The notes: a model not told the origin generated them from the letters alone. 64,000 bases of DNA from Qipengyuania sp. ABI-127-1 (GCA_022953095.1 JALJCR010000002.1:603465-667464); one strand, 5' to 3'. Shown: positions 1 through 8,891, counted from the first letter of the stretch. Numbers and translations are program-made.

Positions 1-130
1 CTAAGGACCAGAAACACTCTAGCGCGGCAGATCGAGACCATTCCTTACGGTCGGCTAGTAGTTTCCCTAGAGGTTGCTTTACCACGAGTTTCTGAGGTGC
101 TGACATATGCAGACCGGATAGGAGAACCGG

Positions 131-2218
131 GTGACGGCTTTGCAGTGCATCGACAGACTAATCGGCTTCGAATCCGATAATGCGATTGCTGTGGAATTCG
201 GTCGCGAGCGCATTAGGTCGGTGCGCAAGATCATACATCTTTACTATCTTGCGATCCTTGCTCCTTTCGCAGTGGTTGCCTGGATCAAATGGGACCATTT
301 GGCCACCAAGCTGGTCGGCGCGATTCTTCTACTAGCGGTACTCCTGCGCTTTCGTCACTGGATGTATGCGCTGCCTCCGGGAAAATCAGAGGACGTAAAT
401 CCCATAACCGCGCGGGTGACAGGCGGAATGGTGGTTCTCCTGTCCTGCGCGCAGAGTTATTTCTATTTGTCGATCGCATTCGCCAGCGCTGCTGCATCGC
501 CGCAGGGTATAGAATGGTTGCAGATTCTGGGCCTTGGGCTCCTCACCGCCCTGGTTCAAGGTGCTGCCCTCACCGGGATAATTTTCGCATCGAGAGTGAT
601 TTTCTTCTGTTTCGTGTTGCCGCTGGTGTTGGCTGTCCTCTACCTTTTTGCGGCTGAAAACCTGGCGGCTTCCTCGGCGGTGGTCGTGCTCACTGCGCTC
701 AGTTTCTACCTCGCGGAGTCCAGCCACAAGGTGCAGCTGCGGCTGTTCAAGGCGCAGTACGATGCGGATCATGCGCTTTTGCGGATGGAAAAGATCAACC
801 TCGAACTGACGGATGCGCGCAGGAATGTTCAGCACCGGGCAGAGTATGACGATCTTACTGGGGTGAGAAACCGGTTCGCCTTCATCCGCGATGTGGAAGA
901 GATACTGGCTGACGGACACTGCGGGCTACTGGCTCTGGTCGATCTCGACCGGTTCAAGCCGATCAACGATCTCTACGGCCATCACGCCGGTGATCAAGTG
1001 CTGCGCTATGTTGCCCGGCGATTGCAGCGTGTCGTGCCGCCCCACGCTATCGTGGGGCGCTTGGGTGGAGACGAATTCGGATTGTTCGTCAGCGGTCCCG
1101 ATTGCGTGAAAGAAATGTTGAGCCTGGTAGCGATGTGCGACCGGGCGCTCGATCATTTGCGCAGGCCCATCCGGCTGTCGAACACTGTGGTCAGGGTGGG
1201 AGCAAGTGCGGGCGCTCGCCTTGTCGCATCGGGCACGACCGATGTCGGTCAGGCGCTGCGCGAGGCTGACGTGGCCCTGTATGTTGCCAAACGCGAAGGT
1301 GACGAGACAACCACGCTTTTCGATCAGAAAATCAGCGACGAAACCTTGCGTACCCACGCTATCGAGGCTGAGCTGATAAAGCTGGACTCGGACGAGTGCC
1401 TGTCGCTCGCTTACCAGCCGATCGTCAATCTCCGGACGGGCGAGCTGGCGTCGTTCGAAGCGCTTGCCAGATGGTACCACCCCACGCTGGGTGAAGTTTC
1501 GCCGGTACAGTTCATTCCGATAGCCGAGAGGCTTGGCCAGATACGGGAAATAACGCTCACTTTGCTGGAAAAAGCGTTGGAATTCGCCGCAGATTGGCAA
1601 CCACCATGCCGGTTATCCTTCAACCTGAGTGCCGCGCATATTTGCAGCGAGGGCGCGGCCGACGAAATCGTGGCGCTCATCTCCCGCAAGCAATTTCCGT
1701 CCAGCCGCTTGCAGTTCGAGATTACCGAAACGGCCATGTTGGTGAATTTCGAGGTTGCTCGAAAAAACGTTGAAATCCTGCGCCGCGCCGGATGCAGGAT
1801 TGCGCTCGATGATTTCGGTGCCGGTTTCGCCTCGCTGGTCTATCTGCGCGAAATCAAGTTCGACAAAGTAAAGATAGATGGTTCGCTGATCCGGGAAGCG
1901 CGGCATCCCAAGGGGCGCGACATGCTTCGCGGCGTGATCAAGATGATCGAGGCGATGAAGCTGGAAAGCGTTGCCGAATACATCGCTACGGCGGAAGACC
2001 ATGAGACGGCGCTGAATTTGGGCGCGGGATTTGGCCAGGGTTTCTACCTCGGTCGCCCTCTATCCCGGGGCGGAGTGCTCGATTTGCTGCGGCAGCACCG
2101 ATCGCGCTCATCGGGCAATATGGACAGTCTCCTAGGCCACCATGCAAGCGGGCGGGGTACGCTCAAAACCGACGGCATGGGCAGCATGCGATCGCTTCCT
2201 GTCCCGGCAAACAGCTAG
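131..2218 (+). CDS. Membrane-bound GGDEF/EAL diguanylate cyclase-phosphodiesterase
   Basis: This 695-residue protein is a dual cyclic-di-GMP enzyme. About six hydrophobic segments between residues 35 and 200 form an N-terminal membrane module, followed by a short coiled linker, a GGDEF domain with an intact GGDEF signature at residues 312-316, and an EAL domain with EAL at 443-445. The EAL catalytic set is visible (FNLS, ITET, DDFGAG, KVKIDG, VAEY, FGQGF), so phosphodiesterase activity is likely; the EGVET motif is degenerate but keeps its first glutamate. No RxxD inhibitory site precedes GGDEF. The start is the GTG preceded by AGGAGA at about 5 nt. Which activity dominates cannot be told from sequence. 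Confidence 0.93.
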   Translation: MTALQCIDRLIGFESDNAIAVEFGRERIRSVRKIIHLYYLAILAPFAVVAWIKWDHLATKLVGAILLLAVLLRFRHWMYALPPGKSEDVNPITARVTGGMVVLLSCAQSYFYLSIAFASAAASPQGIEWLQILGLGLLTALVQGAALTGIIFASRVIFFCFVLPLVLAVLYLFAAENLAASSAVVVLTALSFYLAESSHKVQLRLFKAQYDADHALLRMEKINLELTDARRNVQHRAEYDDLTGVRNRFAFIRDVEEILADGHCGLLALVDLDRFKPINDLYGHHAGDQVLRYVARRLQRVVPPHAIVGRLGGDEFGLFVSGPDCVKEMLSLVAMCDRALDHLRRPIRLSNTVVRVGASAGARLVASGTTDVGQALREADVALYVAKREGDETTTLFDQKISDETLRTHAIEAELIKLDSDECLSLAYQPIVNLRTGELASFEALARWYHPTLGEVSPVQFIPIAERLGQIREITLTLLEKALEFAADWQPPCRLSFNLSAAHICSEGAADEIVALISRKQFPSSRLQFEITETAMLVNFEVARKNVEILRRAGCRIALDDFGAGFASLVYLREIKFDKVKIDGSLIREARHPKGRDMLRGVIKMIEAMKLESVAEYIATAEDHETALNLGAGFGQGFYLGRPLSRGGVLDLLRQHRSRSSGNMDSLLGHHASGRGTLKTDGMGSMRSLPVPANS

Positions 2219-2256
2219 CAAGTCCACAGCCCACGCCAAGCATTGGCGTTCGGGTT

Positions 2257-3045
2257 TCAGTTTGCAGCCAGTGCCGCCCAGGTCTTTTCGCCGACCAGGC
2301 CATCGGCGGAAAGGTCTTTCGATTTCTGAAAAGCGATCACCGCCCGTCTGGTAATCGGACCGAAATAGCCGTCGGCGAGAATATGCAGGAGGTTCTGCAC
2401 CGCGCGGACCGGGTCTCCCCGATCTCCTTGACGCAGCAACGGGCGTGCGGAGGGCGCATGTGGGTCGCTCGCGGCATGGAAGCGATAGGAAGCTTCGAGC
2501 TTCTCGTCATATCTGTTGGCGCGATATGCCGGGCCGTTGTAGCCGCGTGCGAATTGCGCCCAGTCACGGCGAATGAGCGCGGCGTCCAGCTTGCTCGACT
2601 TCACCAAAGCGACGAATGCGCGGAGCTGAGCAGGCTCGCCCGAGACCATGGCGGAAACGAAATCTTCGACATCGTCGAAGCCGCATATGCGATAATTATC
2701 GCCCATGATCTGGAAGGCCCCCCAACTTGCCGATCGCAACGCCGCGTCGCGATCGAGGTCGATTGCCTGGGCAAGTCGGTCGTATTCCTTCCTCCCTCCC
2801 TTATATCCGCCCGGGCCTGGCTGCGAAATGGCCGGATGCGAACGGTCGTACCGGCGTTTCGTCAGGCGCGAGAAATAATGTCTCTCGAAAAGGATCTTCG
2901 GGCGCTTGTCGGCAAGGAAACCGCCGCGGCTTTCGACATCGATCACCGCGCGTACGGCCGCGACCCGGCAGCCGATGTCGCGAGCGGCCTTCTCTATGGC
3001 TTCGTCATCGAGTGGCGATGCCGGGCCGACAAATTGCAAGGACAT
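2257..3045 (-). CDS. N-acetylmuramidase (endolysin-like) with C-terminal peptidoglycan-binding domain
   Basis: This 262-residue protein is predicted to cut the glycan strand of peptidoglycan. Residues about 10-185 match the N-acetylmuramidase family seen in phage-type endolysins: a likely catalytic glutamate in VIDVESRGG, an ILFERH motif, SWGAFQIMG and ARGYNG. The last 60 residues form a peptidoglycan-binding-1 repeat (LLHILADGYFGPITRRAV, DGLVGEKTW). I chose the ATG at 3045 rather than an upstream GTG in the same frame because GGAGAA lies 7 nt before it. No signal peptide is visible, so export would need a holin or another route. No phage structural genes are nearby. Confidence 0.88.
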   Translation of the reverse strand: MSLQFVGPASPLDDEAIEKAARDIGCRVAAVRAVIDVESRGGFLADKRPKILFERHYFSRLTKRRYDRSHPAISQPGPGGYKGGRKEYDRLAQAIDLDRDAALRSASWGAFQIMGDNYRICGFDDVEDFVSAMVSGEPAQLRAFVALVKSSKLDAALIRRDWAQFARGYNGPAYRANRYDEKLEASYRFHAASDPHAPSARPLLRQGDRGDPVRAVQNLLHILADGYFGPITRRAVIAFQKSKDLSADGLVGEKTWAALAAN

Positions 3046-3336
3046 GGCTTTTCTCCATCCAGCATGTGTCCGAGACGACCGGCCGTGAGGCAAATGCCCA
3101 TCCGGTTCATCTCAGTGCGACTCGTGATGACGCCCCTTCGGCGTGTAGGAAAGCGGCCCGATCGCCTGGCATGGTTTCCGAGGGCGCGGCTGGATCATCT
3201 TGCAAGAACCGGTCGCATTTCCTCCAGGCGATTGCGCGATGATGGGTGAGCTTTCCCGGCTCGAAGTTTCGCCAGGAACCGACGACGCACTGCCAGGTTC
3301 ATCGTCGGGGGCGCGATGTGAACAGCCCGGATCACA

Positions 3337-4842
3337 TCAAGCGACGTTCCAGATAGCGATATCGTCACCGTTCCGGTGGATCGTTCCACTCGTTCCGACA
3401 GGCTCCGCCTTTCCATCGGTGAAGAAGGCGATCGTCTCCACATCGTCGGCGGAAATGCGGGCAAGGGTTCGAGCCCCTTCGGGTGTCCGTGCGATGACGA
3501 CGCCCGATCGCGGCGCTCCACTGCGATCGTAATGCACCGTATAGGTTTCGACGGTGGCGGGGCCGCTATAGTGCTCATCGAGAGACGGTATCTCTCTGCG
3601 CCTTCGGTCCGCCTCTGCTTGGTAATCGAAATCCTGCGGGAATTGCGCGTCGGTGGGACACCCGGACAGCAGGATCGTATGGTTGTGCGTGGCATAGCCG
3701 CCATTGGCGAATAACAGGCCCTTATCCGTCGTTCCGCGAAGGGCCTCGACCATCGCGGCGACGGCGTGGCTCATATAATTGCCGATCGGCCCGCCACCGA
3801 AAGTGAGCCCGCCGAAGACTGTGGCCGACTTGTCGACCGGCCATCCGAGGACGCGGCGCGCCATCTTCGGCACGCAGGGAAAACAGCTATAGAGTTCGAC
3901 ATGCGCGAGATCGCCGACCGTGACAGCGTTCAGTTCCATCGTTTTCTCCAGCGAGACCACCAGGCTGGGCGATGCATCGTAGCGATCACGTTCGAGAAAA
4001 TTGCCGCTTTCGTGCGCGGCTGCGCCGTAACCGACATGGACAAGACGATCGCTCGCGATTCCCCGGCGTTTGGCTTCCGCAAGCGAGGTCATGATGAAGC
4101 CGGCGCCTTGGTTGACCGAGGCATTGGCGACCTGCAGCTTGGTGTAGGGGAAGGCGATCGGTCGGTTGCTCTCAGTCGGCGTGACGATGTCTTCGGCCGT
4201 GACGGGGGTCCTGATCCATGCCCCTTGGTTCTCGGCCGCGACCTCACTCATTCGCGCCCATATCTGGCCGCTCTCGGCCTGCCCTTCGGCGAGGGACTGG
4301 CCATATGCGGCGCGGCCTGCATTCTCGTATAACGGATAAACATCGGTCGGAACGATCAGGCCATAGCTTTGTGCATAGCCCTTGCGCACGCGGTGCGTCG
4401 CATCGCGCAGGGCATTGGGTTTTTCGCCAGTCGCGTCCTTTTTCATGGCGGCAAGCCCGGCGGCGGTCCGGAGCGCTTCTCCGCCGGTAACGGCGCAGAT
4501 TTTCGCATCCCCTCGACCGATCCGGTTGGCCGCCTCGTTCAACAGCAGGATCGGGCTGTCGCCATTGGGCATGGCGGTCTGCATGCGGTGGGACGGATCG
4601 ATCCCGAGCCTGTCTGCCAGCTTTTCGTCGACGGGGTTGAGTTGCGGCCAGCCCAGCTGTGCGACCACGGCCAGCGAATCGCAATCGGCAAGCAGGCCGT
4701 GCCCGGCATCCGCATCGGCACGGCGCAGCGCTTCGGCCATCAGGCCCACAGGATCGAGGCCGTCGCCGGGCTGTTCGGGCCGGTCGTTGATCTGCCCCAC
4801 GCCGACGATGACGGGAATTCTATCGGGGTCCTGATCTGGCAC
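3337..4842 (-). CDS. Thiolase-like acetyl-CoA acetyltransferase family protein
   Basis: This 501-residue protein belongs to the acetyl-CoA acetyltransferase/SCP2-thiolase-like group. It starts with the thiolase-type PVIVGVGQ strand, and the fold can be followed through QVANASVNQGAGF, VELYSCFPC and GGLTFGGGPIGNYMSH. The place where true thiolases carry the nucleophilic cysteine reads TAMPNGDSP, without cysteine, and the GHPxGATG loop is altered. It may therefore be a thiolase-like protein with a changed reaction rather than a classic beta-oxidation thiolase. A C-terminal extension of about 90 residues follows the thiolase core. It stands alone, with its promoter side facing the genomic-island boundary. 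Confidence 0.8.
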   Translation of the reverse strand: MPDQDPDRIPVIVGVGQINDRPEQPGDGLDPVGLMAEALRRADADAGHGLLADCDSLAVVAQLGWPQLNPVDEKLADRLGIDPSHRMQTAMPNGDSPILLLNEAANRIGRGDAKICAVTGGEALRTAAGLAAMKKDATGEKPNALRDATHRVRKGYAQSYGLIVPTDVYPLYENAGRAAYGQSLAEGQAESGQIWARMSEVAAENQGAWIRTPVTAEDIVTPTESNRPIAFPYTKLQVANASVNQGAGFIMTSLAEAKRRGIASDRLVHVGYGAAAHESGNFLERDRYDASPSLVVSLEKTMELNAVTVGDLAHVELYSCFPCVPKMARRVLGWPVDKSATVFGGLTFGGGPIGNYMSHAVAAMVEALRGTTDKGLLFANGGYATHNHTILLSGCPTDAQFPQDFDYQAEADRRRREIPSLDEHYSGPATVETYTVHYDRSGAPRSGVVIARTPEGARTLARISADDVETIAFFTDGKAEPVGTSGTIHRNGDDIAIWNVA

Positions 4843-4910
4843 GTATGCTCTCCTCTCGCTGCCATGCGTAGCAAGCGAGTTTCAAGCTGCAACCGAAAGT
4901 TCAAAGAGAG

Positions 4911-4929
4911 CTGGCTGGGGTGGCAGGGA
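4911..4929. repeat. Distal attachment-site copy (duplicate of the tRNA-Gln 3' end)
   Basis: The 19 bases CTGGCTGGGGTGGCAGGGA are identical, and in the same orientation, to 22050-22068, which covers the 3' end (including CCA) of tRNA-Gln. A direct repeat of a tRNA 3' end at the far side of a block that has integrase remains next to the tRNA is the usual scar of site-specific integration. Beyond base 4929 the match ends. Confidence 0.8.
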
Positions 4930-4948
4930 CCTCAGCCAAGAAAATTAT

Positions 4949-4976
4949 GGGGGTCTATCCCCTTGCCATACGTAAC
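4949..4976. repeat. Left terminal inverted repeat of the IS1595-type element
   Basis: It pairs with 6937-6964 in inverse orientation with five mismatches over 28 bp. The outer part GGGGGTCTATCCCCT is the best conserved stretch. The probable -35 box of the transposase lies inside it. Confidence 0.8.
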
Positions 4977-4993
4977 GGATTAAGCTATATAAT
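4963..4993 (+). promoter_or_regulatory. Probable transposase promoter inside the IS end
   Basis: TTGCCA at 4963-4968 and TATATA/TATAAT at 4986-4993 are spaced 17-19 bp apart. The transposase ATG follows only 5 bases after TATAAT and has no Shine-Dalgarno, so the message is probably leaderless or nearly so. This is inferred from spacing alone. Confidence 0.45.
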
Positions 4994-4998
4994 GGGCT

Positions 4999-5886
4999 AT
5001 GACGAAGCCCATCACCACCGCCCAATTCTTTCGCCTCTATCCTGACGACGAAACCTGCCTCCAGCACCTGTTCAATGTTCGCTTTGGACAGGGTTACGAA
5101 TGTCCGAAATGTGAGCGTGAAAGTAAGTGGTTCCGTATCAAGGCGGAGCGCGCTTATTCCTGTCAGTGGTGTGGCCACCACCTGCACCCGACAGTCGGCA
5201 CCCCGTTCGAAAAGACGCGGACCCCGCTGCAATTGTGGTTCTATGCCATCCATCTGTTCACCACCACGCGGCACGGCGTGTCGGCCAAGGAATTGGAGCG
5301 ACAGCTAGGCATGACCTACAAGACCGCTTGGCGCATGGCGAAGCTGATCCGCGAACACATGACGGACGTAGATGGTGACGCGCCCGTTGGCGGCCCATTC
5401 AAGAAGGTCCAGATCGATGAGACGTTCGTTGGCGGTTATCGCCGGAACGGCATGGGCGGCAAAGGCAAGGCAGTCGTTTTCGGGATGCTCGAAAAGGGCG
5501 GCGATGTAGTCACCGAGGTTGTGGTTGATCGCAAGAGCGGCACGCTACTCCCGCATGTCGTCAAGCACGTCCTTCCCTACAGCGAGGTACATACCGATAC
5601 GCTGCGCTCTTACGGCGGACTGGGCACCATCAAGGGCTACTGGCACAAACAAGTCGATCACTCGAAAGAACAATACGTTTGCCACGAAAGCGGTGCGACC
5701 GTGAATGCAATCGAAAGCTTCTGGAGCCACTTGAAGCGTTCAATCGGCGGAACGCACACCAGCGTCAGCCCGAAATACCTTGGCCTCTATACCAAGGAAT
5801 TCGAGTATCGCTTCAATCGTCGCAATCGTCCGGAGACGATGCTTCCGGAACTTCTTTCGACTTTCCGGCCATTGAGCGCAGAGTAG
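4999..5886 (+). CDS. IS1595 family transposase
   Basis: This 295-residue transposase moves the surrounding element. It has an N-terminal zinc ribbon (YECPKC ... CQWCGHH), a helix-turn-helix region (KELERQLGMTYKTAWRMAKLI) and the IS1595-type catalytic core with QIDETFVGG, HTDTLRSYGG and NAIESFWSHLKR holding the acidic and asparagine residues. The frame is intact from ATG to TAG and of normal length, so the enzyme may be active. Its 3' end overlaps a small gene on the other strand by 74 nt. Confidence 0.93.
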   Translation: MTKPITTAQFFRLYPDDETCLQHLFNVRFGQGYECPKCERESKWFRIKAERAYSCQWCGHHLHPTVGTPFEKTRTPLQLWFYAIHLFTTTRHGVSAKELERQLGMTYKTAWRMAKLIREHMTDVDGDAPVGGPFKKVQIDETFVGGYRRNGMGGKGKAVVFGMLEKGGDVVTEVVVDRKSGTLLPHVVKHVLPYSEVHTDTLRSYGGLGTIKGYWHKQVDHSKEQYVCHESGATVNAIESFWSHLKRSIGGTHTSVSPKYLGLYTKEFEYRFNRRNRPETMLPELLSTFRPLSAE

Positions 5887-5980
5887 CTTCAAAGGCATCG
5901 CGGTCGCCAATCTCGCCCTCGTGTTCGGCGATGAACTGGTCGAGTTTGCCTTGCTCTATGGCTTTACGCAGCGCCGTCAT
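5813..5980 (-). CDS. Small acidic passenger protein of the IS element
   Basis: This 55-residue ORF encodes a charged helical peptide (TALRKAIEQGKLDQFIAEHE) ending in an acidic tail. I chose the ATG at 5980 because GGAGG lies 7 nt upstream; an in-frame start 8 codons earlier lacks one. It overlaps the transposase 3' end on the opposite strand and the end of the upstream passenger frame by 17 nt, so it looks like the last gene of a leftward passenger operon. I recall similar short ORFs beside IS1595 transposases in sphingomonads, but the function is unknown. Confidence 0.55.
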   Translation of the reverse strand: MTALRKAIEQGKLDQFIAEHEGEIGDRDAFEATLRSMAGKSKEVPEASSPDDCDD

Positions 5981-6876
5981 CAATTCGCCTCCGGAATTCG
6001 ACAATCTGAATCCGCTTCAATTCCCCGTTCTTATAGCCCTTGCGAGCAAGAACCTCAATTTGCGCCCGGTTTTGGGCCGCTAGGGTGTAAGGGTTGCCGT
6101 CCTCTTTGAAAGTGGGATCGTCCACGTCGGCCATGAGAAACCCATCTTCTTTATCGGGATTCTCAACACTCAGGCCATTCGAGTGAAACTTGAAACCATC
6201 CGTCCGCAGCGTAATCGGCTCCAAGCCCTCCCAATCCAATTTTTGAGAGTCCCGGATAGCATCGGCGCCCGTCTTATCAACTTCAACAGCGGGGGGCATT
6301 ACCAGCTAGAAACGAAGCCTCGCTTACAGAGCGACCGACCGGAGCAACGTAATTCTGCGCAGCCGCGCCACTACCGTCAATTGCACGGCGAAGCATGTCT
6401 CGCATACCCTCGCGCTCGACGTGTTGGCGCTCATCCTTACGATCCAACGCGCTTAGCGAGTCCCTGTGCATCTGCGTCATGCCCTCTATCGTGTCATGAT
6501 GCATCTCAGCCATTTTCGTGATCGCTAACTCCACCGCGGAATCCTTTCCTCGGAACCGATCAAGGACCGCCCCGACCTAGTAAGCAACGACCTCCGGTCC
6601 AATTGCCTGGAGCACCGGAACACCGACCGCCAGCGCGTCCGAAAGCTCCTGAAAGAAAGCTGGGTTTGTATAGGAACCCGCTTCCGGTTCTTTGACTTTG
6701 AGTACCAAGCCGGCTCGATCACCACGCTTGGGAAGACGCTCTTCGGTAATGATGATGAGAATGTCTGAAACCATGCGGTCCAGTCCTTGCAAGGACTGGC
6801 CGTAGAGCTTTGCGTCGATTGCGTTTCTAGATGCGTCGCCACCATCGTAACTTATCAAAATGTCTGGATTAGACAT
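5964..6876 (-). pseudogene. Broken passenger gene of the IS element (uncharacterised protein family)
   Basis: Three adjacent frames read as one former protein of about 300 residues. It starts MSNPDILISYDGG at 6876 after GGGGGAT. An in-frame TAG interrupts it at 6577-6579; translation in the same frame would continue VGAVLDRFRGKDSAVELAITKM. A frameshift near 6290 joins ASFLAGNAP to VEVDKTGADAIRDSQ, and the last part ends QIVEFRRRID. The N-terminus resembles uncharacterised proteins that begin with a YDG(x)DA strand and a LGQSLQGLDRM-like helix. The middle is methionine- and histidine-rich and likely helical. The gene is probably inactive unless the pieces are made separately. Confidence 0.6.
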
Positions 6877-6936
6877 ACCCGATCCCCCTGATAGGCAGGT
6901 CGGCATGCGATAGGGCGTGCTACATTTGAGTCAAGC

Positions 6937-6964
6937 GTTACCTATGCGGAGGGGATACACCCCC
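6937..6964. repeat. Right terminal inverted repeat of the IS1595-type element
   Basis: Read on the minus strand it begins GGGGGTGTATCCCCT and mirrors 4949-4976. It abuts the broken PP2C-like gene: the last residues of that open frame (GVYPLRIGNA) are translated from this repeat rather than from the original gene. Confidence 0.8.
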
Positions 6965-7326
6965 GCAAAAACGATGACTGTCCAACGACGATCCGCCTTA
7001 CGCACAATACTGAGCGCGCTCGAAGCCTGTTCTAACGCATCGGCAACAGCTCGGCGCGCTGTACCAAATCTTCGCTGCAGCCTTCGCCTCGCTCCTGACG
7101 ATAGGCGAGTGGCAAAATCGAAAGCGCGCAGGGCGGCGCCCTCAGCCGCGCAATCGTGCAGCTCCGCGTGAAGGGCTTCAACGATCCACCACGCTGCGGT
7201 CCTACCTTCAAGATCGAAGCCAGACAGGTCCGTGGCACCGTCCAGAACCCAGGCAACACCTTCCGCATATCCGAACCTGTCCTCATTTCCGCGCGGGGAG
7301 GCTGCTTCGGTGATCGCCTGTATCAT
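6965..7326 (-). pseudogene. Truncated PP2C-like phosphatase gene
   Basis: About 120 residues remain of a protein that starts MIQAITEAASPRGNEDRFGY and continues VAWVLDGATDLSG. This is the N-terminal metal-binding pattern (NEDR, DGATD) of PP2C-type serine/threonine phosphatases, which usually run past 200 residues. The gene is cut by the right end of the IS element, and its 3' half is not found on the other side of the IS. Its ATG overlaps the symporter stop codon (ATGA), so it was the last gene of the receptor-symporter operon. I recall PP2C-like genes near amino-sugar transporters in sphingomonads, but the role is unknown. Confidence 0.7.
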
Positions 7327-8891
7327 GCCGCAGCTGGCTGCTCGCGCCGTTCTGTCGAGTGGTCAGTTTTCTGTTTGTTGCCCATGATTGCCACAAGGAA
7401 TGCCAGTGCAGAGCCGATCACCAGTTTCCAGGTAAACGCAAGCGATGTTACACTTTCAGGCACCCCGACCATACCACCGATTGCCGCTTCGCCTGCCACC
7501 ATGGCGACAAAGCCGATCACCAACGCCCAGACAATCGACGCCTCGCTACCGCGGCTGGTGAAGACGGCTGCGGCAAACACGCCAAGCAAGCCTGCATAGG
7601 CGAACACCATCACCTGCAACGCGAATTCAAGCAGAGGAAGATCGGCGGAACGCTGCCAGAAGAAACACACCACTGCCATCAGACCGAGGATAATCGCGAT
7701 CGCCATCATCGCGACGCGACCTGCAGTGACGGTCTGTTCGTCGGAAAGCTGGCCAGCCCAGGGTTTGTAGAAATCGGCGACCACGACCGAGCTCATCGAG
7801 CTCAGACCGGATGTTAGCGTGGATACAGCCGCGGCAACGACCGCCGCTCCGCACAGACCGCGCACTCCGTCGGGCAACTCGGTCAGGATATAGCGCATGA
7901 ATACTGTCACGCTGTTGAGGTCCGCGTCCGCTCCAGCCAATCCAGTCAGATCGCCGCGATCGTAGAAGATATGCAGCAATTGCCCGATGCTCAGAAACAC
8001 GAAGATGATGGGCAGCGCGCCGATCGATGACCAGAACAGCGCCCAGCCAGCGTGCCGCGAGCTCTTGGCGGCCAAAAGACGCTGCGTAGTGTCCTGATCG
8101 AGCCCGAAATTGCCGATGTTGAGCAGCATCAGTCCAGTAAAGGCGGCCGGAATCGTAAAAGGATCGTTGAGCGCCAGTGAAAAATCGAAAATTGTCAGCT
8201 TGCTCGGGCCAGACGGCGGCGCATCGAGCGCCGAGAGGACTTCGGCGAAACCGAGGTCGAGCCGGATGTAGAGCGCGATAAGCACTACAAATGCAGCCCC
8301 TGCATAGACGACAAGCTGTACAGCGTCGCTGGCGATGACCGAACGAAGGCCGCCCATGAGGCAAAGCGCGAGGCTAAGGATGACGATGATAACGGTCGCG
8401 AATGCAATGGCCGAAAAATCGGTCCGCATGAAGAGTATCATCGCGACAGCGAGAGCCGCCATGAATAGACGGGCGCCATTGGCGAAGATCCTCCCGACAA
8501 GATACATCGCCGAGGTGCTGCGCAAAGCAAGCTTGCCGTAGCGCTGATCGAGAAGTTCGTAGACCGTCGTGACATTGAGCGCATAGAAGCGCGGAAGCAG
8601 GACGGTTGCCACAACCAGGCTCGCAAGCACGGCGCCAAGCGATCCGGCGAGATAGGTATAGTCGGCGCGATATCCGAAATCCGGGCCGCCGAGGAAAGTT
8701 GCTGCGGATTGGGTGGTCGCAAGCACCGAAAACGCGATCAGCCAGCCGGGCATCTGACCGTCGGCAAGAAAGTATTCGCGGGCGGATCGTGCTCCCCTTC
8801 TTGAAAGGTACCAACCCAGCGCCGCGTTGCCGAGCAGGTATATCGCGACCACTATCCAGTCGATCGTTCCGAAACCCGATGACATTGGCAT
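7323..8891 (-). CDS. Sodium/solute symporter (SSS family), probable amino-sugar importer
   Basis: This 522-residue inner-membrane protein has about 13 hydrophobic segments and SSS-family hallmarks such as REYFLADGQMPGWLIAFSVL, NIGNFGLDQDTTQRLL near the middle, and AAVVAAAVSTLTSGLSSMSSV at the sodium site. The start at 8891 follows AGGAGG at 9 nt; an upstream in-frame GTG has weaker support. It lies between the TonB receptor and the truncated PP2C-like gene in one transcription unit. Given the catabolic operon next door, it probably carries GlcNAc, MurNAc or anhydroMurNAc across the inner membrane. That substrate is inferred from context only. Confidence 0.87.
   Translation of the reverse strand: MPMSSGFGTIDWIVVAIYLLGNAALGWYLSRRGARSAREYFLADGQMPGWLIAFSVLATTQSAATFLGGPDFGYRADYTYLAGSLGAVLASLVVATVLLPRFYALNVTTVYELLDQRYGKLALRSTSAMYLVGRIFANGARLFMAALAVAMILFMRTDFSAIAFATVIIVILSLALCLMGGLRSVIASDAVQLVVYAGAAFVVLIALYIRLDLGFAEVLSALDAPPSGPSKLTIFDFSLALNDPFTIPAAFTGLMLLNIGNFGLDQDTTQRLLAAKSSRHAGWALFWSSIGALPIIFVFLSIGQLLHIFYDRGDLTGLAGADADLNSVTVFMRYILTELPDGVRGLCGAAVVAAAVSTLTSGLSSMSSVVVADFYKPWAGQLSDEQTVTAGRVAMMAIAIILGLMAVVCFFWQRSADLPLLEFALQVMVFAYAGLLGVFAAAVFTSRGSEASIVWALVIGFVAMVAGEAAIGGMVGVPESVTSLAFTWKLVIGSALAFLVAIMGNKQKTDHSTERREQPAAA

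Larger units (their letters stand above)
4949..6964. mobile_element. IS1595-family insertion sequence with passenger genes
   Basis: The element is about 2016 bp long and bounded by 28-bp imperfect inverted repeats that both begin GGGGGT and continue TATCCCCT (23 of 28 positions agree). It carries an IS1595-type transposase rightwards and passenger ORFs leftwards. Size and passenger content fit the ISNwi1-like subgroup of IS1595. The 8-bp sequences next to the ends (AAAATTAT and GCAAAAAC) do not match, so the expected target duplication is missing. This suggests that a deletion or rearrangement at one end followed insertion. Confidence 0.8.

Noticed and set aside
2257..3045. Prophage remnant suggested by an endolysin-like muramidase
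   Set aside because: No holin, capsid, tail or integrase genes are nearby; stand-alone muramidases of this type occur in chromosomes.
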